Assembly (NCBI GenBank): GCA_030844895.1
Contig: CM061233.1
Location: 62,397,468-62,461,467, forward strand
Direction of reading: 5' to 3'
DNA: 64,000 nt
Origin: Ambrosia x helenae
Taxonomy: Eukaryota > Streptophyta > Magnoliopsida > Asterales > Asteraceae
The notes beneath the pieces were generated by a model, which was given only the letters and a program-made list of their open reading frames with translations, had not been told where the DNA came from and did no database searches. The position numbers and the translations under genes were made by a program. Below are positions 12,133-22,743 of the stretch, one piece after another (the stretch's first letter is position 1; each line of letters begins with the position of its first letter).

Positions 12133-14329
12133 GATTGGTATCAGAGCCATGGTTATAGGGAATTAGGTTATTAGAATGCCTTTTAGCCTAGACTATAACT
12201 AAGTTTACTTTCACGAGTCCTCTCGTTTATATTTCTCTTATTTCCTATTATTTTCTTTCAAGATATTTTCGTTATGATTATTTCTCGTTATTCTTTTGAT
12301 ATTTTTCTTGGCGAAGAAGACACTCGTATTTCACAAACGAAACGATATCATCAAGTTAGGAGTGGTATCCATACCTTGGTGATTAGTTTCACTCCTCTAT
12401 ATGTTATTTATCTTAGGAATATATCTTTGAGATAGGAGTGACATCCACACCTCAAAGAGTGATTCCTTCAAAAAGAAACTTAACCACTAAGCTGGGAGTG
12501 ATATCCTTAACTTAGTGATTGGTTTCATTCCACAATCGTTTTCAATTTTGAAATACATCTTTGAGTTAGGAGTGAAATCCACATCTCAAGGATCTATTTC
12601 TACATCTCGTTAATTATGAATTTTCTTAAATATTGGTAAACTATTACATACGTTAATTTTATCATTCACATCATTTTAAATCTTGGTCTTTTAAAAACAC
12701 ATTAGACTTACACATACTCTTCATGAAATGGTTTCATCTTGCATTTTATAAATTCGCATTGCATATTTTACAAGTCAAATGTAAACCTTTTTGTTTTCAT
12801 ATGACGTATCCAATATATCTTTTCGGAAGAAACTTGCAACTAATAATAAGCCTTATAACATTTATCAAACTCGACTCCTCGTAAACACATATCTACGAAG
12901 ATTTTTCAAATGAACCAGTTTTGAATCTAAAACACACTTCGGTTACTAAAAAGTTATGCTCATGCATTACTGCTATTCTTTCAACTATATCACAAAGATT
13001 GTGCAAACTACGTTTTTGATAAACGAAAATTTACTATATTACACTCGCACAATTTGTGATTATTTTCACATTGCCTATTTGCATTAATTCAATTTGTTTA
13101 CTTTCATTTTGCGCAAACTGTGCGATTTACTCAACTTATATTATACTATTCTTTCAATCGAAATTTTATGCTATACTTATATACTTACTTGAACGCATAT
13201 TTGGTATGCATATTTTCTTTCCTGTTTTTGAGCAAAACCCTGTTATACTATGCATTATTTTGTTTTTCATCATGGCCAATAAACATACTAGTTGATAACT
13301 CGTATGAGATCTAAGCCAGTGCCCACGTACGACTCGGATTAGAGTATTTCTTTAATCCGAGGGGAATGGTGTAAATCTCAGAGTCTATCAATATGAGTGT
13401 TTAAAGCCAACGATGTAAACAGAAACTACCGGTTAAGGGTGAACCCGAAAGGGAGAACCTCTAACCATGTCTTATACTTACATGTTATTCACATTACGGT
13501 TAAAGGGAAAACCCGGAAGGGGAGAACCTCTAACCATGTCTTGATTGAACATCATTTCATTACAGTGGCTATTACATATTGGTTGCACGCATTTATTTCT
13601 TGTTAAGGTTATGGAAAAGCATGACACCTTAGTGTAAGGTAAATCGATGATTACGGTCCGGAACGCAATCATGGGTTTACAGGTACATGAGGGTGGTGTG
13701 TAATTCTATTTAGGCTATTGGTAGACAATCAGTACGAGTCCAAAGTATCGGGAGTGTGGTGGGTTAGCTGCGGTACACCCTATATATAAGCATAAACGGT
13801 ACTGCGGGAGCGGACTAGGAGTCTGACCAAGAACCTACCCATTACTTTATAGTTACCTCTTCATTAGATCATTGACTAATAGCTAGCATTTTCGATAAGA
13901 AAACGTTTTTACACGAGCTTCAGTTCGTCTTCCTAGAGTCTTCCTTTTGACCACCCACACAGAAAACCTTAAACCTTGTGTACTCTTACACTCTCTGTTA
14001 GTCGAAATTCTGTTGCATGTCCTTAGTAAAGTTCGGTCAGGAATCTTTCTAAAGTAGGGGAGACTGCTTCATTAGTACCTCCGCCCCTCACCAGTTACAT
14101 ATTTCCAAAGCTTTTTATATTCGTAAACTCTCATTTTCTTAATCTCGGGTTAACTGTCAAAGATTTTGAAACTTTTACTTTGGATATTAGACAACTACTT
14201 TAAATTTGGTCAAAACATAACTGATGCATTTTTTTTAAAACATACTTGACTTTTACTACGCCTTTTTGTTTCATAGAAACTTCTGTTTGAAAGGAATTTC
14301 GAGACGAAATTTTCTAAAGTAGGGGAGAC
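12133..14329 (+). mobile_element. internal region 2, no coding capacity
   Basis: 2197 bases, one base shorter than internal region 1. The visible difference is a four-G run near 8716 that is three Gs near 13451. The primer-binding site is at 12136-12148. It is otherwise a copy of region 1, including the duplicated purine tract. Confidence 0.85.
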
Positions 14330-16863
14330 TGTGACATCCGTCACCTTCAGCTTTATTATGTATACAAATCTAGTCCTCAATTTTTTTTTATTTATTTGGC
14401 ATTTCGAGTCCTTATAAGTCATATAAAATGTTGATTTATTTTGTTGCAATCTATATACATTTCTATCATTCAATATAGAGTAACCATTCCTATAAAAAAA
14501 AAAATTTCTTCAACCTATATAAATGTCAGTTTTGAATCTCTTTGATCCCATAAAAAAAAATTAACCCAAACTCAATTTCTTTATCCATTTATGAAAATTA
14601 ATGACACATTGATTTTAAATAAAATTGCTGAACATCATGATACATGAATTTCAGTTTCGATCCATTACACATTATTCTTATATGTTTCAATCAACTTATT
14701 AGTCATTAATTATAATTAATTATGCAAACCACGTTATATAACCTCTAATCAATCAATATGTTTCAATCTATGAACTACACTATAAATTGAAATCAAATTC
14801 ACAATCAGAACCTGATTCGATCAAGTCTGTGTAACCAATTACAAATAACGATGATGTTTGAGCGTCGTATGATCCACATATTATCCTTAAAGTCGATGGT
14901 TCCAAGGAATCCATAATCGACATGTAAGTTCAATTTTTTTTTGATGCTGCATATCGTTGTTGTTATTAGATTAAAATCCCCTTATTACAGATTTATAATC
15001 TTGTTTAAATTAGATAATTGAAAATTTTAGGGTTAGGGTTCTTGGTTAAGCAATTTGGGGAAGAAGATGCATTGGAAACAATATTTATAATATTTGTTAT
15101 CTAACTAAATTCAACAATCTTAGACTTTGGTGTAGTGGCTTGTGTGTGTATGGGTTGAGGGAGTTACCTGGGTTCGATCCTCATAGCCACCTCTCCTTTC
15201 TTTTATTTTTTTCCCTTTCAAGAAATTATATAATTGTTTTTTATATATATTATAAATAAAGAAAACTCATAATATTCATAATAAATTCATTTTTGATCCA
15301 AAAATTATGAAAATTTAGGAGTAGCATCTTGACACCCTAAAGAAAATTATCATATTTTTATTTTTTGGAAAATGTCCTATTTTCGTATTTTTATTGAATT
15401 TATTTTTTTAATCGTATTTAATCGATTAAAAATTCATTTTTAATGATTTTAATCTCAATTTTTTTTTGAAATTATTTCTAATCATTATAAACTGAAATAA
15501 AAATATTTGGTTCAGAAAACATTTATTTTTATTAATTTTTCCTATTTTTATCATTTAAACATGATTTAATCTCATTAAATCAGTTTTAAATATAAATAAG
15601 TTTATAAAAATTATGAGAAAATTGTTTTCATTAATTTACATCAGAAAGCATCCATTTTCTAGGAAAATAGCATTTTTGGATCATGTCTTGAAATTTTAGT
15701 CTTATTTATGTTTAATTAGACATAATTAATAATTTATTTATTTATACTATTAAATATTTATTTTATAAATACTTTTCCTATCAACTAGAAATAATTTTAT
15801 GTTTGAAATTCTTAATTACAATTTGTGGATCATTGTGTAACTCATAATTATTTATTACAAAATTTATGATATTTGTATTTATTTACAATAATTAGTTAAA
15901 GTAATTAACTAAATTATTTGTATTAATTATTTAAACATACGTTGACCTAAATATTCAATTGGTGATAATTATATTACCTAAATCCTAATTACAAACTTTA
16001 GTATATTATTTTTAATATACAACTTTTATAGTAATTCGACTTATCATGAAAACTCTAATTCCCCAAATCAACTTAGCAAACCCTAATGCCTTAGACCATA
16101 GATACTTTAGACATTTCCTTATTAGTATTCTATTACGTTATAGGTTGAATTCCTCGGAATTCCCATTACTTAGCTCACGACCGCTTAAGTGGATTTTGAT
16201 CGCTTTCGCAAACTGTGAGTATATCTTTCCCCTTTTTACTGTTTTACATTTTGGGGTGACTCATGTACTTACAATCAAGTTTCTGTTTCTTTTACTAAAT
16301 GCAATTCTCATGTGTGTTTGCTTTATGTTAATTTGTGTGTCTATGACTTGTCAAAATCATTAACCTTTGAGGGCCTGGCATTTCAATGAATAGTACTATG
16401 GTATATACCCTTGTGACTCTGTTGAGAGTCCTTGTCATTGCTATGTATTACATTACTACTAGCGCATACTATATATATATATATCTGCTTTTCTTTACAT
16501 AGGGTTGATTTTGAACGGATATTACTTATTACATAATTGCAAATGGTACCGCACATGAATTGCTAAACACTTTTTCTACTTTTATTCTAACAGGGTATGC
16601 TCACCAATACATTTTGTATTGACCAAATCGTTTTCGTACATGTTTCAGGTTGTTTTGAGATGCATCCTTTAAGCTTTCGGATTTATAGTTAGATTTTGAT
16701 TCATTGTATTACAATTTAGTTGGCAGTTAGAATCGTTGTATTTCATTTCAATGTAATAAATTATCTAATCAATGTATTCAAATTTACACTTTAGTCCATG
16801 AGCTATTGAACAATCGTCACTACGTGACACCTCGATGTTTCTGCCATCGGTTGGGGTGTTACA
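14330..16863 (+). repeat. LTR 3 of the array
   Basis: 2534 bases. It shares the G of LTR 2 at the site where LTR 1 has A (near 16515), and has private changes such as TTTCTGCC in place of TTTCCGCC near 16840. It ends GGTGTTACA at 16863 and is followed by the target duplication TAATG, which runs directly into the minisatellite core TAATGGTTTGG. Confidence 0.93.
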
Positions 16864-17070
16864 TAATGGTTTGGTGGCATCATAAAAAGTAGATGCCTCA
16901 GAATGGGACAACGGCATCATAAAAAGTTGAAGCCTCATAATGGTTTGGCGGCATCATAAAAAGTTGATGCCTCAGAATGGGACGGCGGCATTGATGCCTC
17001 AGAATGGGACAGCGGCATCATAAACAGTTGAAGCCTCATAATGGTTTGGCGGCATCATAAAAAGTTGAAG
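16864..17070. repeat. minisatellite, right half of the split array
   Basis: Five or more units with the cores CCTCAGAATGGGAC and CCTCATAATGGTTTGG, each ending GGCATC and joined by ATAAAAAGTTGA. It continues the array seen at 2055-2100, from which it was separated by the two LTR-element insertions. The units lie just upstream of the transposase TATA-like box. Confidence 0.88.
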
Positions 17071-17072
17071 CC

Positions 17073-17080
17073 TATTTAAG
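17073..17080 (+). promoter_or_regulatory. TATA-like box of the MULE transposase
   Basis: TATTTAAG lies 118 bases upstream of the transposase ATG and is followed by a CA- and CT-rich leader with a run of about 16 C near 17155-17169. It faces away from the minus-strand TATA at 2036-2043, giving a divergent promoter once the LTR insertions are removed. Confidence 0.45.
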
Positions 17081-17197
17081 GGATACTCACCCCAATCCAT
17101 CCTCACACCAAACTTTCTTCCCAAACTCTATCTATATCTCACAAACCTGCTTCTCCCCCCCCCCCCCCCACCACCCAAAAAATAACATTCAAAGCAA

Positions 17198-19768
17198 ATG
17201 GCTTCTTTCGTTCCATACCTGGTTAGATTATACTGGGGTGGTCAGTTTTCATACGTAAACGGGGTTGTTCAAGATAATAACTCGTTGGTATCATCCAGCT
17301 TTGTTATGCGAGAGAAGATGTCATTTGAACAACTGGTTGAATGTGTATGTGCTCATGTTAATATTAACAAAGAAGCTGTTACTGTCAAACTCCTGCTCGG
17401 ATACACTTATGCTGGGTACTCTCAAACTAGCAAAATTTTCAACAATGACGGGGTTGATATGATGGATTATCTAGCAGCTGAGAGACGTGGTGATTTCGTT
17501 GTGAATATCTACGTTGAATGGCAACAAGACCTTTCGTTACAACAACTTACTTTTACTAACCTGTTACGTGACGTGTCGAACGTAAATGTTGTAGCACCCT
17601 TCGGGTCTCAGCATGCTGCCGATAACGAAGAAATTGACGAGGCAGGATCCCTTATGACGGACGAAGAATCTTTCCATGAACCTCAATATGTTGCCGGTAA
17701 TGACAATAATGATGGGTTTGATGAATCCGGAAGCGGGGACTCTGAAGACACGGGAGATAGTGATGACAAACAACCCGCATCAGAAGACTCTGAAGACTCC
17801 GCAAACGAGGTAGAGCCCAGTCAGCCGATGACCCAACAGACACCACCAAATCACAACCTGGCCCTCCAGTTAGGTCCACGTCAAGACTACGATCCTCAAT
17901 ATGATGCGGAGCTAACAGATTACATGGTTCAAGAATACGAAGAGGATGACTTCGTGTTATGGAACCCAAAAGCAGGGGACAATATCCGTCTTGGTATGTA
18001 TTTCAAATCAAAAGAAGAGGTAGACCGTGCGGTTAGACAGTGGAACATCCGTCGTGGACGGGAGATGTTTGTCAAGGCAAGCAAACCAAAGGTATACACG
18101 GTCGTATGTTACACCAGACACCCAAAGTTTGTAAATCCTTTCTCTAGCGGCCGGAAGTGTGAGTGGCGTTGCACGACATCTATTCGGTCTGACTCACATT
18201 ACTGGCGAATTATTGTATGGTATACAAAACACAGTTGTTATTCTTCAGCCATACGTAATAGCAACAGAAGTTTAAAAGCAAGGGATATTGCACAACATAT
18301 CTTACCGCAAATTCGTACGGACATCAAGCTTAAGGTAAAACATATCCAAACCCATGTCAAGCAGGTTCTGAATGTTGATGTTTCGTATTCCAAGGCGTGG
18401 CGAGCAAGAAGAAAGGCTATAGAAACTATATATGGTGACTGGGACAGCAATTTTAAGGAGCTACCCACATATCTTATGCGGCTGCAGACGAGGAACCCAG
18501 GCACCGTTGTTACGTTCTTTAATCATCCGAATTACCCCACATTTAAATATATTTTTTGGGCGTTCGGTCCTTCTATCTGTGCTTTCCATCGATGCATGCC
18601 TGTCATATCGGTGGACGCGACTCATCTGAAATGACCCTACCGCGGTAAGCTGATGCTTGCGGTAACAAAAAATGCAAACAACTACATCCTTCCTGTGGCG
18701 TATGCCATCGTTGACGAAGAGACTGTACACAGCTGGTGTTGGTTTTTCCAAAACCTTACTGAATACGTTACCCTTAATAGCATGGGGCCTTTGTGTGTGA
18801 TATCAGATAGACACAACGGCATAATTAATGCTATGGAAAACCTTCCACAGTGGAAAGAACCCAACGCCTACCATCGTTACTGTCTTCGTCACATCAGAAG
18901 CAATTTCAGCGGGAGGTTCCGGAACAAAACCCTACGAAAACTGTGTTGGTCTATTGGTAGCACATCTCAGCACGTAAAGTATCGGTGGGCTGTTAGCGAA
19001 ATGAGGCTGAAAAATCAAGAGGCATGGGACTACCTTAACAACATTGATAAGACTAAGTGGCCTGTTAGGCATGATAAAGAGCATCGTCGGTGGGGTAACC
19101 TAACGACCAACATTTCGGAGTCCATGAACAACGTCTTGCGTGAAGCGCGACTACTGCCTATCACAGCTCTAATTCACTACACCTTTCTCAGAGACGTCGA
19201 ACAATATGTTAAGCACACTCAAATTTCGAGCAGTTGCAACACCCCTCTACCCCCTCGCATATGGAGCAGGTATGAGAACCTTTTGGGAGTTGCTATGCAG
19301 CATGAAGTGACGATGTACGATGCGAATGCGATAAGGTGCAATGTTCTTTCAAGGGTTGAGACAGATGACCGGGGCAGAAATGACTACACCGTTGAGTACA
19401 AAAAAAAGGTATGCTCGTGTGGCAAATGGCAAATGCAAAGATTTCCATGTTCACATGCAATTGCTGTTTGCAATTGGTTGGGTAAAAGCCCTCACAGTAT
19501 TACTAGTTGGAAATTCCACACGGACACGTACATTCAGCAGTACAACAGTCATTTCTACACCTTGGGGCATAAGTCTGAATGGCCGGCGGCAGGGTAGAGA
19601 ATTCAAGGGGACCCGTCGATGATTACTACACATCGAGGCAGAGTACGTCAGAGAAGAATACAAAATGAGATGGATGTGAATTATGACGATCGCCTGAGGC
19701 GTCATGCATGCACTCGATGTGGAGAAACAGGCCATAACAGGAAGAGTTGTGGAAATGCAAGGCGTTAA
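17198..19768 (+). pseudogene. MuDR-type MULE transposase with two in-frame stop codons
   Basis: One frame runs 857 codons from ATG 17198 to TAA 19766-19768, interrupted only by TGA at 18632-18634 (codon 479) and TAG at 19595-19597 (codon 800). Visible parts in order: an N-terminal MULE domain (about residues 1-110), an acidic Asp/Glu/Ser linker (about 140-260), a Mutator-type DNA-binding region (about 265-350) with Cys/His pairs, and the MULE catalytic domain with a first Asp in Val-Asp-Ala-Thr-His-Leu-Lys (residue 473) and a second in Ser-Asp-Arg-His-Asn (about 537). A SWIM zinc finger (Cys-Ser-Cys near 739, then Cys-x-His) and a C-terminal CCHC zinc knuckle (from residue 838) follow. The first stop falls where the family usually has Gly after Thr-His-Leu-Lys, so a single base change disabled it. 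The frame is otherwise intact, so inactivation looks recent, though readthrough cannot be excluded. In the living element this enzyme would cut and paste the terminal inverted repeats. Confidence 0.93.
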
Positions 19769-20041
19769 CGAAATCAGTGAATGACCCTACAGGGTTGTGT
19801 CAGTCGTATCATCACTGTCATCTTTTTTATGTTGTTTAGTTTGCATTATCTATATCATCAATCACCCTTTGCTTTCATGGATGAGTTGGGTGACTCATCT
19901 CATCATCTTCTGTATGAGCTTTATTTAGTAATGGCAGCCTTATTATGGTACTGTTAATTTTACTACTACTACTACTATTATTATTAGACGTTTTCTAAAA
20001 TAAAAAGTAAATCTATTTCCGAGATCACCGATTCCAATATT
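19769..20041. other. 3' flank of the transposase, no gene
   Basis: AT-rich untranslated-like sequence with a short ACT/ATT microsatellite near 19960-19985. No further coding region or terminal repeat was recognised here. Confidence 0.5.
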
Positions 20042-20163
20042 CTACCACCGTTTCTTGTTGCAAAGTTCATTAAGTTTCTGTTTCGCACCTTCCATCACCA
20101 TTGCTTTATTGAAGTCAGCAATAGATTGTGGACCCAAAAACTCATTCTTCCAGTCACCGAGAA
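20042..20163 (-). pseudogene. possible captured last exon of a host gene (unidentified)
   Basis: On the minus strand an acceptor-like CCTGAG precedes a protein-like frame of 39 codons, Leu-Gly-Asp-Trp-Lys-Asn-Glu-Phe-Leu-Gly-Pro-Gln and onwards, ending Cys-Asn-Lys-Lys-Arg-Trp and the stop at 20042-20044. It reads like a real C-terminus but no upstream exon is recognisable. It lies inside the MULE boundaries, so capture as in a Pack-MULE is possible. The family was not recognised. Confidence 0.3.
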
Positions 20164-20291
20164 CTCAGGACCGCATTCAAATTCAAACCCATTTGAATCA
20201 AACAGGGATCGTCAATCAATCTGTTGAACATGTGTACCAAATCTAAAGGTACCCAATGATCAACCCAGGCTGCCCTGCCAAAGTAGCACGA

Positions 20292-20349
20292 TGAAGAATC
20301 GCATCATCCGATGTCGCCGACGTCGCTAATCACATGATGCGATTCTTCA
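20292..20349. repeat. perfect 16-bp inverted repeat (hairpin)
   Basis: TGAAGAATCGCATCAT at 20292-20307 pairs exactly with ATGATGCGATTCTTCA at 20334-20349, leaving a 26-base loop. It lies in the 3' part of the MULE region. It could be a foldback remnant or a structured RNA; nothing ties it to a known small-RNA family. Confidence 0.75.
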
Positions 20350-20516
20350 ACACCGGATGGCCTTGCGCTACAGGCTTTGCCTGGAAAGTCGACCCCCTAA
20401 AGAGCCTGTTAGAATGTCTGGGTTTGGTAGACTAGAGATTGAGACTACCAATGACAACCAACACTCTAATATTATAAACTACAATAACAATGTTGCATTC
20501 TACACGTGTTATACCA

Positions 20517-20880
20517 CGTGTGGATGTAACATCGATCCAAATAGTTTCATGCGGATGTAACACTGATCCAAAGACACCGCTTTTTTGGATCCCAGAAAAG
20601 CGATGCCAAGCAGGGGATGAGACAGGAGATGCTTTTAAGCATGGCTCATCCCCGCCCAATACTGTTATAACTCCATGCAGATGTAACATCGACCCAATAT
20701 CAATAAAAAACCGTACCCTCCAAGACAATTGCGGGAAAAGTATTATATCTCATATTGGTATTTTGTTTAGTTTTTTACAATTGTGTTGTAAATGGGATTG
20801 AGATATGTGGTGTTGTAAATGGGATTGAGATATGTGGGAATGATAGAATGTATTTGTGTTGTAAATGGGATGAGAGAATT
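20517..20880. repeat. short dispersed direct repeats in the MULE 3' region
   Basis: The motif GGATGTAACATCGATCCAA occurs with small changes near 20521, 20552 and 20676. A second motif, TTGTAAATGGGATTGAGATATG, occurs in tandem at about 20783-20838 and once more in a shorter form near 20861. No coding region overlaps them. Confidence 0.7.
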
Positions 20881-20910
20881 GGAAGATGGCTGTTGCCTTA
20901 TATAAGAAAT

Positions 20911-21030
20911 GATGCCTCTAATCCGTTCGGCGGCATCAAAGACACCATTTGGATTGGCGGCATCAAGGCTTGATGCCTCTAATCCGTTCGGCGGCATCAT
21001 TGAATAAAGGAAATGGTTTGGCGGCATCAC
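20911..21030. repeat. distal minisatellite, right side of the MULE
   Basis: Units of the form GATGCCTCTAATCCG and TTCGGCGGCATC repeat here, sharing the GATGCC...GGCATC hairpin design with the arrays at 181-720 and 16864-17070. They probably mark the right subterminal region of the element. Confidence 0.8.
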
Positions 21031-21803
21031 TGTGAGGTTGCAAAATCTTGCATGATACCGCCAATTGAAATAGAGTCATCCCCATTTTTAGTTTTTTTCC
21101 CCAATACCTCCCAAATATAATTTGTAAAATGATATCTCTACTCATTATGCAAATGATTCATACCATGAAACTTTTAATACTTCACTTTTATTGTGTAATT
21201 TGAGTTTAAGATTTTAGTGTTGTCCTTTAATTTATTTACATTTTTGGGTTATCCTTTTATTTGTACAAATTTTAAGTGTTCATCTTTTCTAGAGATTATT
21301 AGTTATCGAAACTATTGTGTGATTTGTGTTTTTTAATAAAAAAAATTGTCACTGTTCAGCTATACATAGTTTTGAGATCTATTATCGAATCCGTTTTCTT
21401 TTTTATTTTTTTACCGCTTAAATTAAATCAATTTCATATTTGGCAGGGCTCGGACCCAACCTTAAAGGGATCAATAACTTCATTCTAACGATTTTGCCAA
21501 TTGGAACTCATCCCCATCCATCAAATATGTTTAATTGTTGAAGTAATTTTTATTGTTTAACAAAAAACAATGTATTATCTATATATAATGCATTTCACAA
21601 CAGTATTTAAACATGCCAATTTTTTTTCATTTAATGCATAAGATACAAATTTTGGATAATTAGTTAGTAGTACATTTTATCTCCTTGCAAAAACCTAAAT
21701 ACCCCACGATTTTTAACCGACCCTAATTTAATATATATTTTTTTAAATTTTTTTTTTTAAAGTGAAAGAAATCCACAATTTTTATTCCAACAAAAGGGGC
21801 AAA
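21031..21803. other. AT-rich DNA, no gene seen
   Basis: No coding region, terminal repeat or recognisable element. The right end of the Mutator-like element should lie near the left side of this stretch but was not found. Confidence 0.5.
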
Positions 21804-22743
21804 TTACATAACAAGAGCAGGTAGGCGGGCAACAAGCTGCGCCGCCACCCCGTTCTGGATAGAGAACCCTAATCTAGAGAATACAAATCCTTGCCTCTAG
21901 TAGGGGTGTTCAAAAATATCCGAATCCGAAAATCCGATCCGAAATATCCGATATCCGAATCCGAAACTACCCGAAAAACCGGATATCCGAAATTTCGGAT
22001 ATCCGAAATTCGGATATCCGAATTTTCGGATTCGGATTCGGATAGTTATTTTGAAAATTTTCGGATATTCGGATATCCGAAAATATCCGAAAATTTATAA
22101 AAAAATTTATCAGATATCCGAAATATCCAAATATCCGAAAATATCTGAAAATTATCCGAAAATATCCGAAATATCCGAAAATATCCGAAAATTATCCGAA
22201 AATATCCGAAGTATCCGAAAAATATCCGAAACTATCCGAAAATTTATATATAAAACATATAAAATAAAATATATTATAATAAAATCGGATATTCGGATAT
22301 CCGATTCACTATCCGATCGGATATCCGAAATTTCGGATATCCGAATTTCGGATATCCGAAATTTCGGATACGGATTCGGATAGTGAAATCAACTATCCGA
22401 AAATTTCGGATATCCGGTTTTGAACACCCCTAGCCTCTAGGGAGTCGAGAAGTTGCTGTGGACCACCCGCTGGACTCTCGTCAGAAACCTGATCGCTTCC
22501 GGTGCCAATGAGCCAAAAGTGTCAAAAGCCAAAGGGACAAAAGCATGTTGGTTATCCTCGCACGCATTAGCGTGCTTTGCCACCTTGTTCGACTCTGCTC
22601 TAAGTACCGCTTGCCCCGCCACAAACCCACTCTCCCTGAATCCCGCTAAAGGTGACACACCTGTAAGGTCCACACATGCGTGTTTCCCACCTTCCCAACC
22701 AAACACTAGCAGGTCAGCCGGACGTAAATTGCACCATAAAACA
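21804..22743 (-). pseudogene. C-terminal fragment of a retroelement-type protein, split by a MITE
   Basis: Minus-strand frame from about 22743 (Arg-Pro-Ala-Asp-Leu-Leu-Val-Phe-Gly-Trp-Glu) through Asp-Leu-Thr-Gly-Val-Ser-Pro and Phe-Asp-Thr-Phe-Gly-Ser-Leu-Ala-Pro-Glu-Ala to 22441. After the inserted element it continues at 21900 with Gln-Gly-Phe-Val-Phe-Ser-Arg-Leu and Ala-Ala-Gln-Leu-Val-Ala-Arg-Leu-Pro-Ala to a TAA at 21804-21806. From memory this matches the C-terminal part of a reverse-transcriptase-related protein that recurs as fragments in many plant genomes. No polymerase motif is present, so it is a 5'-truncated remnant. Confidence 0.7.
21901..22432. mobile_element. hAT-type MITE with perfect TIRs and 8-bp target duplication
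   Basis: TIRs TAGGGGTGTTCAAAA (21901-21915) and its exact complement (22418-22432) are flanked by the identical 8-bp target duplication GCCTCTAG (21893-21900 and 22433-22440), the hAT signature. The 532-base body is almost wholly degenerate copies of ATCCGAAAAT-like motifs in both directions, with palindromes such as CGGATATCCG. Reading frames inside it are products of this repeat. It sits inside a retroelement-derived coding fragment. Confidence 0.95.

Larger units (their letters stand above)
4864..16863 (+). mobile_element. tandem LTR-internal-LTR-internal-LTR array, non-autonomous Ty3/gypsy-like retrotransposon
   Basis: Three nearly identical LTRs (4864-7397, 9596-12132, 14330-16863) alternate with two nearly identical internal regions (7398-9595, 12133-14329), with periods of 4732 and 4734 bases. 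The whole array is bounded by one 5-bp target duplication, TAATG, at 4859-4863 and 16864-16868. LTR ends are TGTGACATCC and GGGGTGTTACA. An initiator-Met tRNA primer-binding site follows each of the first two LTRs, and a purine-rich tract precedes LTR 2 and LTR 3. The internal regions are about 2.2 kb with no gag, protease, polymerase or integrase reading frame, so the family depends on an autonomous partner, like LARD-type elements. The very few differences between copies indicate recent origin. Unequal recombination between LTRs, or integration of a tandem cDNA, would give this structure. Confidence 0.93.

Noticed and set aside
1..21030. Classical long terminal inverted repeats for the MULE
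   Set aside because: I compared the outer flanks of the minisatellites by eye and found no convincing inverted match; the ends may lie outside the window or be short.
21891..22383. Open frames of Ser, Asp, Tyr, Pro and Lys repeats
   Set aside because: They are translations of the repeated body of the hAT MITE.
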